Origin: Bacilli bacterium
GTDB taxonomy: Bacteria > Bacillota_I > Bacilli_A > Haloplasmatales > Haloplasmataceae
Assembly: GCA_012513195.1 (NCBI GenBank)
Contig: JAAZCR010000286.1
Location: 1-23,099, forward strand
Reading direction: 5' to 3'
Length of the DNA stretch: 23,099 nucleotides
Position 1 is the first letter of the stretch. Each line of letters opens with the position of its first letter. This document shows, one piece after another, positions 1 through 7,395 of the stretch. Under the pieces are notes generated by a model. It had not been told where the DNA came from. It worked only from the letters and a program-made list of their open reading frames with translations, and ran no database searches. The position numbers and the translations under genes are program-made.

Positions 1-57
1 GGCCTCATTTTGGCTTAATGCGTCAAACACTACTTCTGCATAGTTTCGTCTAAACAT
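1..57 (-). CDS. spoIIAB: SpoIIAB anti-sigma F factor, partial (first 19 codons)
   Basis: Only the N-terminus is in the window; the gene runs off the left edge. The 19 visible residues contain FDALSQNEA, which resembles the FSALSQNES stretch near the start of Bacillus SpoIIAB. SpoIIAB is a GHKL-type kinase that binds sigma F and phosphorylates SpoIIAA. The ATG overlaps the TAA stop of spoIIAA by one base (TAATG), the translational coupling expected of this pair. Identity rests on this short match plus position, and sigF would be expected beyond the edge. Confidence 0.8.
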   Translation of the reverse strand, partial: MFRRNYAEVVFDALSQNEA

Positions 58-407
58 TATGCCACCCCCAAATAACTAAGCGCTTGATCTTCATCCTTCG
101 TAATGACAAGGATTTTATACAACCCGGAAAGTTGAATGATTTTTTCAATTTGTGAATTTATCTCACAGACGATTAACGTCCCTTTTTGCTGTTTGACGTA
201 GTGGTAGCGCCCCAGAATTACCCCAATACCACTACTGTCCATAAAGGTAAGGTTTTTTAGATTAAAGACGATATTCTTTATATCATATTCCATCATCAAG
301 GAATTTAGTCGATCACGTAAACTTTTGGATGTGTGATGATCTAATTCACCTGTAAGTCTTACAAATAAAGTATCAGCGCGAATATAGAGATATGCTGATA
401 AACTCAC
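57..407 (-). CDS. spoIIAA: SpoIIAA anti-sigma F factor antagonist
   Basis: STAS-domain protein that, when dephosphorylated, binds SpoIIAB and frees sigma F in the forespore. The hallmarks RLTGELDHH and FMDSSGIGVILGRY are present. I chose the GTG at 407 over the GTG at 416. The Shine-Dalgarno AGGGGTGA abuts the 416 codon but lies well spaced from 407, and the resulting 116-residue protein begins MSL and aligns without gaps to Bacillus SpoIIAA. This places the phosphorylated serine of DSSG at residue 58, the same number as in B. subtilis. The gene is coupled to spoIIAB. Unlike the Bacillus arrangement, dacF is not immediately upstream; the dap operon intervenes. Confidence 0.95.
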   Translation of the reverse strand: MSLSAYLYIRADTLFVRLTGELDHHTSKSLRDRLNSLMMEYDIKNIVFNLKNLTFMDSSGIGVILGRYHYVKQQKGTLIVCEINSQIEKIIQLSGLYKILVITKDEDQALSYLGVA

Positions 408-444
408 ACACTTCACCCCTCTATCTACCCTAACTTTAACATAC

Positions 445-473
445 TTTATGATTTAAACATACCAACTTGACAA
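445..473 (-). promoter_or_regulatory. Candidate spoIIAA promoter, sigma A-like
   Basis: On the minus strand a -35 TTGTCA (468-473) is followed after exactly 17 bp by CATAAA (445-450), 5/6 and 4/6 matches to consensus, giving a leader of roughly 30 bases before the spoIIAA start. I could not find a convincing sigma H pair (AGGA...GAAT), which would be expected from Bacillus. A 6/7 match to the Spo0A box, TCTCGAA on the plus strand at 504-510, lies upstream but could be chance. Confidence 0.45.
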
Positions 474-570
474 TAATAGACAAAGATAGATAGCATATTT
501 CAATCTCGAAAAAGTCAAAATAAACATAATTTTAAAATAATAAGTCTAATAATGGCGAAGAACAGTGAAT

Positions 571-613
571 AAAAAATCATCCCTAATTTACTTGCGTAAA
601 TCAGGGATGATTT
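571..613 (-). terminator. Intrinsic terminator of the dap operon
   Basis: The 11-bp arms AAATCATCCCT (574-584) and AGGGATGATTT (603-613) enclose a further 5-bp stem (ATTTA/TAAAT) after one mismatch, with a 6-base loop. Read on the minus strand, the hairpin is followed by a run of six T. It overlaps the last codons of dapH. Confidence 0.85.
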
Positions 614-1280
614 GGGTTTTCGCAGTAATTTTTTCATCTTTCTCTTTCACTATTTTTGCTGGTACACCAACGACGATGGTATTTGCAGGTACATCCTTTG
701 TCACGACACTTCCTGCTCCTACCACTGCACCTTTACCAATCCGTACACCTTCTAGAATTACCGCATTAGCACCAATTAGTACATCATCCTCAATGATCAC
801 AGGTGTTTTACTTGGTGGTTCTAATACACCAGCAATTACAGCACCTGCTCCAATATGGCATCTTTTTCCAATTATGCCCCGGGCTCCGATTACCGCATTC
901 ATATCAATCATGGTTTCCTCACCAATCGATGCCCCAATATTGATGATGGCTCCCATCATGATAACCGCATTAGCACCAATCGTAACTTTGTCGCGGATGA
1001 TTGCCCCTGGTTCAATCCGAGCATTTACCGTCGTTAAATCCAGTAAAGGTACAGCACTATTCCGACAATTATTCTCGATAACATAATCTTCAATCGTTTG
1101 TTTATTCTTATCTAAAATTTTCTGTACTTCCGACAAATCACCAAAGATGACATAAAATCCTTTGGTGCCAAAGATCCTTACGTTATCGTTATCAGTATCT
1201 AATAATTCACCTTTTAAATAAACTTTTATCGGTGTTGTTTTTTTCGCATTCTTAATATATTGGATAAGGTCTTCACTCAT
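588..1280 (-). CDS. dapH: Tetrahydrodipicolinate N-acetyltransferase
   Basis: Transfers an acetyl group from acetyl-CoA to tetrahydrodipicolinate, the committed step of the acetylated branch of diaminopimelate synthesis. The 230-residue protein is close in size to Bacillus DapH/YkuQ (about 236). It has an N-terminal alpha/beta part of about 90 residues, then a left-handed parallel beta-helix built from hexapeptide repeats ([41 protein letters not shown]), and ends with the usual [16 protein letters not shown]. The start ATG follows AAGGTGAA at good spacing, 9 bases after dapA. It is last in the dapF-asd-dapA-dapH operon. Acetyl rather than succinyl specificity is inferred from Bacilli-type length and context. 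Confidence 0.93.
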   Translation of the reverse strand: MSEDLIQYIKNAKKTTPIKVYLKGELLDTDNDNVRIFGTKGFYVIFGDLSEVQKILDKNKQTIEDYVIENNCRNSAVPLLDLTTVNARIEPGAIIRDKVTIGANAVIMMGAIINIGASIGEETMIDMNAVIGARGIIGKRCHIGAGAVIAGVLEPPSKTPVIIEDDVLIGANAVILEGVRIGKGAVVGAGSVVTKDVPANTIVVGVPAKIVKEKDEKITAKTQIIPDLRK

Positions 1281-1289
1281 CTTTTCACC

Positions 1290-2168
1290 TTATAAAAGAC
1301 CAAGTTTTTTCATCTCATTGATTAATAACTCGCGATTCTTTTCTGTCATATTTACAAGTGGCAACCTCACTTCTCCTGAGTCTAATCCTAATAACTTCAT
1401 TGCCGCTTTCACAGGGATAGGGTTAGTTTCAATAAACAATAAGCGAATGAAATCAAAGATAGCAAGTTGAATTTGGCGGGCTTTTTCAATATTACCCAAG
1501 AAGTATGCGTAACACAATTCATGAATATCTTTAGGAAGGATATTAGCGACAACAGATATTACCCCTTTTCCTCCTAAAGCTAACACTGGTAAGATATGAT
1601 CATCGTTACCAGAATAAAGATAGAAGTTTTCATCACAAAACTTCGCAATTTCCGTGATCTGGGTAATATCACCACTAGCTTCTTTTATCCCGGTGATATT
1701 AGGGTGTTCAGCAAGAAGTTTTACTGTACTTGGTTTCATATTTAGACCAGTTCGACTTGGTACATTATACATAATAATAGGAATGTTTACTTGATCTGCA
1801 ACTTTAGTAAAGTGTGTAACTAATCCTTCTTGAGTAGTCTTATTATAATATGGTGTTACGATAAGAAGACCATCACAACCAACGCTTTCCGCAAATTTAC
1901 TAAGTTCAATTACATCCTTAGTGTTGTTTCCACCCGTACCCGCAATAACGGGTATTCTCCCATCTACATAATTTGTGGTAAACTCATACAATCTTCGTTT
2001 TTCATCTTTTGAGAGTGTAGAAGCTTCACCAGTAGTGCCAGCGATGATTAATGCATCGGTTTCATTATATAAGTGAAAATCAATTAACTTTGTTAACCGT
2101 TCATAATCAACTTCACCATTTTTAAATGGCGTAATTAATGCAACACCACTACCCTTAAATAATCGCAT
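1290..2168 (-). CDS. dapA: 4-hydroxy-tetrahydrodipicolinate synthase
   Basis: Condenses aspartate semialdehyde with pyruvate in the first committed step to DAP; its product also feeds dipicolinic acid, the spore solute. The 292-residue protein is standard length for this TIM-barrel class I aldolase family. Visible key residues are the Schiff-base lysine K162 in GIKEASGD, Y134 and R139 in YNVPSRTG, and T45-T46 in GTTGE. Numbering is one higher than in E. coli DapA. The ATG overlaps the asd stop by one base (TAATG), with GGGAGGTG as ribosome binding site inside the end of asd, so the two are probably translationally coupled. Confidence 0.97.
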   Translation of the reverse strand: MRLFKGSGVALITPFKNGEVDYERLTKLIDFHLYNETDALIIAGTTGEASTLSKDEKRRLYEFTTNYVDGRIPVIAGTGGNNTKDVIELSKFAESVGCDGLLIVTPYYNKTTQEGLVTHFTKVADQVNIPIIMYNVPSRTGLNMKPSTVKLLAEHPNITGIKEASGDITQITEIAKFCDENFYLYSGNDDHILPVLALGGKGVISVVANILPKDIHELCYAYFLGNIEKARQIQLAIFDFIRLLFIETNPIPVKAAMKLLGLDSGEVRLPLVNMTEKNRELLINEMKKLGLL

Positions 2169-3148
2169 TAGGCACCTCCCTTAATCAAAATTTCCGCTAT
2201 CTGCACCGCATTTGTGGCAGCACCCTTTCTGATATTATCGGCTACCACAAAAAGATTAATCCCATAGGGTACTGTTTCATCACGCCGAATTCTTCCAACA
2301 AACACTTCATCTTTACCATCAGCACTTATCGGCATCGGATAAATATTGTTTTTTACATCATCACATAACATAATTCCCTTACTATTTCTAAATAAATCTC
2401 TTACTTCATCGATATTAAAATCTTTTTCTACTTCCACATTAATCGCTACACTATGACAGTTTCTAATCGGTACTCGAACAGTAGTGGCTGTAACTTTTAG
2501 TTTTTCATCATGCAAGATTTTCTTTGTTTCTTCCATCATCTTCCATTCCTCTTTGGTATATCCGTTATCTAAAAATACATCGATATGTGGCAAGATATTA
2601 TTTTTGATGGGATGAGGGAACTTGTTAGTAGTATTGTTTTCTAAATCATTTATACCTACCATACCTGCTCCGCTTACCGCTTGGTAGGTGGTATATACCA
2701 CGCGTTTTAGACCATAGTTATCCGCTAATACTTTTATAGGAATTACACTTTGAATCGTACTACAGTTTGGATTAGCAATTACACCTTTATGAAGGAAAAT
2801 ATCCTCAGGGTTTACTTCAGGAACAACTAAGGGCACATCTTTTTCCATCCGAAAAGCACTACTATTATCGATTACAACTATCCCTTTTTCTCTTAAAAGA
2901 GGAACATAAGTTTTACTGATATTAGCTCCAGCAGTAAGGAAGGCTAAATCAAAGTCTTTATTAAGTAATTTATCCCGCGTTAACTCTTCCACTACTATTT
3001 CTTTCTCTTTAAATTCAATTACTTTCCCTTTTGATTTACTCGAAGCAAATAGATAGAAATTACTTATAGGAAAATCGCGTTCCTCTAAGATTTTTACTAA
3101 CGTCCGCCCTACTAAGCCAGTTGCACCAAGGACAGCGACATTAAGCAT
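2168..3148 (-). CDS. asd: Aspartate-semialdehyde dehydrogenase
   Basis: Reduces aspartyl phosphate to aspartate semialdehyde with NADPH, feeding DapA next door. The protein opens with the nucleotide-binding loop VAVLGATGLVG. It carries the catalytic cysteine in NPNCST (residue 129) and a conserved Arg/His block RVPIRNCHS (His 232). I place the start at the ATG at 3148, not the longer frame from 3178. A GGGAGG ribosome binding site precedes 3148, the first residues then match the family (MLNVAVLGATG), and it overlaps dapF by only 8 bases. This gives 326 residues. The residue before the catalytic His is Cys where Gly is commoner, a minor oddity. Confidence 0.95.
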   Translation of the reverse strand: MLNVAVLGATGLVGRTLVKILEERDFPISNFYLFASSKSKGKVIEFKEKEIVVEELTRDKLLNKDFDLAFLTAGANISKTYVPLLREKGIVVIDNSSAFRMEKDVPLVVPEVNPEDIFLHKGVIANPNCSTIQSVIPIKVLADNYGLKRVVYTTYQAVSGAGMVGINDLENNTTNKFPHPIKNNILPHIDVFLDNGYTKEEWKMMEETKKILHDEKLKVTATTVRVPIRNCHSVAINVEVEKDFNIDEVRDLFRNSKGIMLCDDVKNNIYPMPISADGKDEVFVGRIRRDETVPYGINLFVVADNIRKGAATNAVQIAEILIKGGA

Positions 3149-3923
3149 TTTGTTCTTCCTCCCTTTCATAGTACCCACGACAGATGAAATTTGCTTTTCC
3201 CGTTAAGTATATACCATCTGCTTTCTCTTCGATGAATGCCTCTCCACCTTTAAAGATTATCTTAACTTGATTATTTAAGTTATAGAGGGTTTTCCCCACA
3301 ATATAACTACAACATGCTCCCGTGCCACATGCATTAGTAAAACCTACACCCCGCTCATAGGTAACGATTTTTATATGGTCTTTACTAATAATTTCACAGA
3401 AATTGACATTTATATGAGAACTATACTGCGGATGCTTTGATAATAAAGGAGCATATTTATACATCAATTCTTCATCTAAGTTGCCTAAATAAATAACACC
3501 ATGCCACACACCTAACTCCACTAATGCGACTAGAAAAATGCGATTTTCAATTCTCACTTCTTCATTGAGATATTTGATTATCGGTTTACCAAGATTAATA
3601 GTGATACTTCCATCAGGATTAATAAAACCTACTTTATCTCCTACTTCAGTCTTTACAGTAAAAGTATTACTATCAATTAATTTATTTTTCTGTAAGTACT
3701 TACCGACACACCTTAAACCATTTCCACATAAACTTGCCCGACTACCATCGGCATTATAATAGTCCATATAAAAAGTATTATTTTCATTTCTAACGATGAT
3801 AAAGCCATCACTACCAACCCCAAAATGTCGGTCACATATTTTTGGAATCACTGCTTTATCAACTATTTCATTTACGATGATAAAATCATTACCATTAGCT
3901 TCGTATTTTTCAAAATAAAGCAT
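3141..3923 (-). CDS. dapF: Diaminopimelate epimerase
   Basis: Converts LL-DAP to meso-DAP for peptidoglycan cross-linking and lysine. The 260-residue protein has the two catalytic cysteines in their usual settings: C66 in NADGS..LCGNGLRC and C199 in ERGVG..ACGTGACC. The N-terminal KYEANGNDFI stretch is also typical. The ATG at 3923 follows GGAGGC. It is the first gene of a tight four-gene operon, sharing 8 bases with asd downstream, and has its own promoter just after the dacF terminator. Confidence 0.96.
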   Translation of the reverse strand: MLYFEKYEANGNDFIIVNEIVDKAVIPKICDRHFGVGSDGFIIVRNENNTFYMDYYNADGSRASLCGNGLRCVGKYLQKNKLIDSNTFTVKTEVGDKVGFINPDGSITINLGKPIIKYLNEEVRIENRIFLVALVELGVWHGVIYLGNLDEELMYKYAPLLSKHPQYSSHINVNFCEIISKDHIKIVTYERGVGFTNACGTGACCSYIVGKTLYNLNNQVKIIFKGGEAFIEEKADGIYLTGKANFICRGYYEREEEQNA

Positions 3924-3958
3924 AGTATGCCTCCAATGCTTATAATCTTTGTCATACT

Positions 3959-3987
3959 ATAATATGTGAAAATTGTGAAAATGACAA
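3959..3987 (-). promoter_or_regulatory. Promoter of the dapF-asd-dapA-dapH operon
   Basis: On the minus strand TTGTCA (3982-3987), a 17-bp spacer and TATTAT (3959-3964) match a sigma A promoter with one mismatch in each hexamer. The -35 lies against the T-tract of the dacF terminator. The spacer is a tandem repeat of TTTTCACA, possibly an operator. The leader of about 30 bases is too short for a lysine riboswitch. Confidence 0.7.
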
Positions 3988-4016
3988 AAAAGAAAAAGCG
4001 ATTTAAACAATCGCTT
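3985..4016 (-). terminator. Intrinsic terminator of dacF
   Basis: Perfect 8-bp arms AAGCGATT (3996-4003) and AATCGCTT (4009-4016) with a 5-base loop. On the minus strand they are followed by TTTCTTTTTT. The stem begins at the dacF stop codon. Confidence 0.85.
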
Positions 4017-5203
4017 CAGTTAAAGAAAATATTTTTAAGTAACCGATTTAAGACCTCAAAAATACTAGCCTTCTTACAATCCTCATCAACATATAAAGGG
4101 ACGGTATAAACCACTTGATCATTTTGGATAATCTCTAGTTTACCAATTACTTCATTCTTACTAACACCTTTACGATTAATTTCATATGTAAACTTCTCTG
4201 TTAAACCTTCTGGTTTTTCGCCTTTCTTTACCACAAACACAATTGGTTCTTTAATTATTACTTTAACCTTCCTTGGTGTAAGCAAGATATGATCATATTC
4301 ATCGACAACATAATCTTTTGGTCTATACACATAAGCTTCGTATTGGCTAAAACCATAATTTAGTAGTTTTACGGTATCATAATTACGTTGACTACTACTA
4401 GTTTCTCCCATTATAACACTAATTAACCGCATTCCATCTTTCTTCATCGTGGCGGTTAGATTATAACCACTTGAGGAAGTCCAACCTGTCTTTAAACCAT
4501 CTATACCTGGAACATGTCTAACAAGTTTATTAGTATTCACAAGCCAAAAAGGATTTGGTGTATCTTTACGAATATAATCCTCATAAATGCTTGAATATTT
4601 GGTAGTTTCTTTTTCATATTTTCGCAATAACTCCCGCGCTATCATCGCCATATCATAAGCAGTTGAGTAGTGTCCTTCATCTTTTTCTGCAAGACCTGTA
4701 GGTTCAATGAAAACCGTATTCTGTAAGCCCCATTCTTTAATCTTATCATTCATCCGCTTCACAAATAACTCTTCACTTCCTGCCACATGTTCTGCTAAAG
4801 CGACTGTTGCATCATTCGCGCTGGCGATTACCATACACTTAAACAAATCTTCCACAGTCATCTTTTCGCCAGGTTCTAAATATACTTGACTACCACCGTA
4901 ACTAGCCGCATGTTCACTTACAGTTACTACATCATCCCATTTAATTTGTCCTTTGTCGATGGCTTCTAAGACTAAGTAAATAGCCATGATTTTCGTCATG
5001 GAAGCAGGTGAACGTTTTTCATGAGCATTCTTTTCATATAAGACTTTTCCTGTATTAACTTCAATTAAAATAGCTGATTTGGCCTCTTTGACAAAATCGT
5101 CACCTAGTTCATTAGCAGTTACAGGTTTTTCTATTTTAAATAAGAAAAACGACATTATGACAATAAACAAAATCGTAAGTTTTAACCAATATTGTCTTTT
5201 CAT
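4016..5203 (-). CDS. dacF: D-alanyl-D-alanine carboxypeptidase (DacF-type, low-molecular-weight PBP)
   Basis: Trims the terminal D-Ala of peptidoglycan stem peptides outside the membrane. An N-terminal hydrophobic signal (about residues 6-24 of the chosen frame) is followed by the peptidase S11 domain with all three active-site motifs: SMTK (S68-K71), SAN (128-130) and KTG (238-240). A C-terminal PBP5-type beta domain follows. I use the ATG at 5203 (395 residues). GAGGTG sits six bases upstream, whereas the longer frame starts at a GTG that is part of that ribosome binding site. The position between pdp and the spoIIA genes supports DacF over DacA/DacB, as in Bacillus. The last residues (LLKNIFF) could form the usual amphipathic membrane anchor. 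Confidence 0.9.
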   Translation of the reverse strand: MKRQYWLKLTILFIVIMSFFLFKIEKPVTANELGDDFVKEAKSAILIEVNTGKVLYEKNAHEKRSPASMTKIMAIYLVLEAIDKGQIKWDDVVTVSEHAASYGGSQVYLEPGEKMTVEDLFKCMVIASANDATVALAEHVAGSEELFVKRMNDKIKEWGLQNTVFIEPTGLAEKDEGHYSTAYDMAMIARELLRKYEKETTKYSSIYEDYIRKDTPNPFWLVNTNKLVRHVPGIDGLKTGWTSSSGYNLTATMKKDGMRLISVIMGETSSSQRNYDTVKLLNYGFSQYEAYVYRPKDYVVDEYDHILLTPRKVKVIIKEPIVFVVKKGEKPEGLTEKFTYEINRKGVSKNEVIGKLEIIQNDQVVYTVPLYVDEDCKKASIFEVLNRLLKNIFFN

Positions 5204-5251
5204 CCACCACACCTCGATAAAATATATGTAGGAAACCTCTCAATATATGAC

Positions 5252-5281
5252 ATTATCTATATAATTTCTTACTAATATCAA
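5252..5281 (-). promoter_or_regulatory. Candidate dacF promoter
   Basis: On the minus strand TTGATA (5276-5281), an 18-bp spacer and GATAAT (5252-5257), each 5/6 to sigma A consensus. It lies between the pdp terminator and dacF. No clear sigma F-type promoter, the Bacillus regulator of dacF, was recognised. Confidence 0.5.
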
Positions 5282-5283
5282 AC

Positions 5284-5324
5284 AAAAAAACATCAGGAGT
5301 TAAACTATTAAACTCCTGATGTTT
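5284..5324 (-). terminator. Intrinsic terminator of pdp
   Basis: A perfect 14-bp stem (5288-5301 with 5311-5324; core ACATCAGGAGTT) with a 9-base loop, followed on the minus strand by a T-run, about 20 bases after the pdp stop. Confidence 0.9.
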
Positions 5325-5344
5325 ATTTCTATTAAAGATTTTAA

Positions 5345-6646
5345 TTATCTTACTAAATCTAAAATGAGTTTTGGTTTTTCAATCTTTTCGTTTGTTAACT
5401 TAAATAAATTTCGGAATTCCACAAAGTGCTCTTCAGTTAATGGTTGATTACTATAAACTTCACCTAGGATGGTGTTTTCATCTACATAAGCACCAATCTT
5501 TTGCTTAATCTTTAAACCAACCGCAAGATCAATCGGTGACTCCTTGGTCAATCGTCCTGCTCCTAGTTTCATCGCATAATTACCAACTGCTAAAGCATCG
5601 ATATGTTGAATGTAACCTTTTTCAGTTGCGTTTACTTCATATACGTATTTTGCTTGTGGTAATAAACTATAGTCTTCAGTCACATCAGGGTTACCACCTT
5701 GACGCAAAACGAACTCTTTAAACTTCATTAAAGCTTTACCGTTACGCATATTTTCTTGAAGTTTACTTATACCTTCTTCTAATGAAGCAACTTCTTGGGC
5801 GTTATAAAGAATATGAGCACCAAGGTTTAGTACCAATTCTGTAAAGTCTTCTGGTCCATTACCTTTTAATGTTTCAATGGCTTCAATGACTTCAAGACTA
5901 TTACCTACCGCTTCGCCTAAGGGTTCATCCATGTTGGTGATGACGGCACTAACATTTCTACCAAATTGTTTACCAATTTCCACCATGGCTTTAGAAAGCT
6001 TTCTTGCACTTTCTAAATCCTTCATAAAAGCACCACTACCTACTTTAACATCTAATACGATAGTTTGCGCACCAGCAGCAATTTTCTTACTCATGATGGA
6101 AGAAGCAATTAATGGTATTGATTCAACCGTTCCCGTGACATCTCTTAAGGCATTCAATTTCTTGTCAGCGGGACACATATCCTTTGTTTGGCCAATAATC
6201 GCCATGCCGATATCATTGACTTGCTTGATAAACTCTTCTTCAGTAAGTTCGATATTAAATCCTGGTATGGATTCTAATTTATCGAGGGTACCACCTGTGT
6301 GTCCTAAACCCCGCCCACTCATCTTGGCAAGTTTAACACCACAACTGGCAACTAATGGTCCTAACGCTAGAGAAGTCTTATCACCAACACCACCTGTAGA
6401 GTGTTTATCAACTGTCTTACCGTTAATGGCGCTTAAATCTAAGACTTCACCACTTTCAACCATGGCTTTTGTGAGGTAGAAACATTCCTCATCAGTCATA
6501 CCTCTAAAACATATCGCCATGAGTAAACTAGCAATTTGGTAATCGGGAATCTTATCCTCTGTATATCCTTTGATGATAAAATTGATTTCTTCCTCTGTAA
6601 GTGGTAAGTTATCCCGTTTTTTGAGGATTAAATCAACCATTCTCAT
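5345..6646 (-). CDS. pdp: Pyrimidine-nucleoside phosphorylase
   Basis: Phosphorolyses uridine, deoxyuridine and thymidine to the base and (deoxy)ribose 1-phosphate for salvage. At 433 residues it equals Bacillus Pdp in length and begins with the same MRMVD. The family signature SGRGLGHTGGTLDKLES is present, as is the phosphate-binding stretch DKHSTGGVGDK. The ATG at 6646 was preferred to the one two codons later because of spacing from AAGGAG and the family N-terminus. Its place immediately upstream of dacF is the same as in Bacillus, although terminator and promoter sequences separate the two here. Confidence 0.96.
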   Translation of the reverse strand: MRMVDLILKKRDNLPLTEEEINFIIKGYTEDKIPDYQIASLLMAICFRGMTDEECFYLTKAMVESGEVLDLSAINGKTVDKHSTGGVGDKTSLALGPLVASCGVKLAKMSGRGLGHTGGTLDKLESIPGFNIELTEEEFIKQVNDIGMAIIGQTKDMCPADKKLNALRDVTGTVESIPLIASSIMSKKIAAGAQTIVLDVKVGSGAFMKDLESARKLSKAMVEIGKQFGRNVSAVITNMDEPLGEAVGNSLEVIEAIETLKGNGPEDFTELVLNLGAHILYNAQEVASLEEGISKLQENMRNGKALMKFKEFVLRQGGNPDVTEDYSLLPQAKYVYEVNATEKGYIQHIDALAVGNYAMKLGAGRLTKESPIDLAVGLKIKQKIGAYVDENTILGEVYSNQPLTEEHFVEFRNLFKLTNEKIEKPKLILDLVR

Positions 6647-6719
6647 TATAAATTCATCTCCTTTTTTGTGATAGCGTTATTATTATATCATGAATTATCA
6701 AAAACATAAAAGCCTATGT

Positions 6720-6725
6720 TATAAT
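6720..6725 (+). promoter_or_regulatory. Extended -10 promoter for the histidine phosphatase gene
   Basis: TATAAT preceded by TGT (6717-6719) forms an extended -10 element (TGnTATAAT), about 28 bases before the ATG at 6754. The -35 is poor, as is common with extended -10 promoters. The opposite strand of this short gap should hold the divergent pdp promoter; a TATAAT at about 6684-6689 is the candidate. Confidence 0.55.
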
Positions 6726-6753
6726 AAGAGTAAGATTATGGGAGTGAGGCAAA

Positions 6754-7320
6754 ATGAAGATTTATATAGTGAGGCATGGACAAACCGACTACAACAAAAA
6801 CCGTCTAATCCAAGGGCATATTGATGTACCATTAAACAATTATGGAAAGGAACAAGCAATTTTAACAGCCACGCATTTTATAAATGAACCGATTGACTTA
6901 ATTATTAGTTCACCTTTATCCCGTGCTTATGAAACAGCGCAAATCATCGCAAAAGAAATAAATTACCAAGGTGAAATCATCATCGACGAACATTTTCGCG
7001 AACGTAATTTTGGTGAAGCCGATGGACAAAGCATTCCCGTTATTATTGAAAGAGTACGTAAAGGTGAAGTTGTTAACTTAGAGTCAGAAAAAGACTTAGT
7101 TGCGCGTGTTGTTAAAGGTTTAAATAATCTTAAAGAGAAGTATCCAGATAAAACGATTTTAATCGTTTGTCATTCACAAACGATTAAAGCTATCTTAATG
7201 TATATAAATCCAGAACTTTACAATCTTGATACTTATTTACGCAATTGTTCCATTAGTTTAATTGAGTATAAGAATCAGAAATGGGAAGTAGTATACGCGA
7301 ATTATAATGATTATATATAA
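6754..7320 (+). CDS. Histidine phosphatase family protein (phosphoglycerate mutase-like)
   Basis: Cytoplasmic phosphatase of the branch-1 histidine superfamily, 188 residues. The phosphohistidine motif is IVRHGQTDYN (R7-H8-G9). Further active-site residues are R57 in SPLSRAYETA, E83 in FRERNFGEADG, and the second histidine H140 in IVCHSQTIKAIL. The short length and single domain fit the CobC/GpmB-like phosphatases rather than the glycolytic GpmA mutase, which is about 230-250 residues. The substrate cannot be assigned. It is a single-gene unit with its own extended -10 promoter and terminator, divergent from pdp. Confidence 0.9.
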   Translation: MKIYIVRHGQTDYNKNRLIQGHIDVPLNNYGKEQAILTATHFINEPIDLIISSPLSRAYETAQIIAKEINYQGEIIIDEHFRERNFGEADGQSIPVIIERVRKGEVVNLESEKDLVARVVKGLNNLKEKYPDKTILIVCHSQTIKAILMYINPELYNLDTYLRNCSISLIEYKNQKWEVVYANYNDYI

Positions 7321-7345
7321 GCACTTAAGGTGCTTTTTTATTTTT
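7319..7345 (+). terminator. Intrinsic terminator of the histidine phosphatase gene
   Basis: AAGCAC (7319-7324) and GTGCTT pair around the loop TTAAG and are followed by TTTTTATTTTT. The stem starts at the stop codon. Confidence 0.8.
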
Positions 7346-7365
7346 AACTTATTTTATAGTAATCA

Positions 7366-7395
7366 AAATAAGATAGTTGAAAAACTATCTTATTT
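7366..7395. terminator. Bidirectional hairpin between convergent genes
   Basis: A perfect 13-bp stem (7366-7378 with 7383-7395; core AAGATAGTT/AACTATCTT) closed by a GAAA tetraloop on the plus strand. T-rich DNA flanks it on both strands. It contains the stop codon of the minus-strand TIM-barrel gene and backs up the plus-strand terminator at 7319. Confidence 0.8.

Noticed and set aside
565..1086. Plus-strand 173-codon open frame rich in Ala/Pro/Ile repeats
   Set aside because: It is the antisense of the hexapeptide repeats of dapH; its periodicity mirrors that gene and it has no ribosome binding site.
3330..3350. DapF has Phe in place of Glu in the common GET before the second catalytic Cys
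   Set aside because: This position is variable among Gram-positive DapF proteins as I recall them; the substrate-binding ER pair just upstream and both cysteines are intact.
3924..3995. Lysine (L-box) riboswitch before dapF
   Set aside because: The promoter leaves a leader of only about 30 bases, far too short.
5877..6479. Plus-strand 200-codon open frame opposite pdp
   Set aside because: pdp has full family length and motifs on the other strand; this frame resembles nothing and lacks a ribosome binding site.
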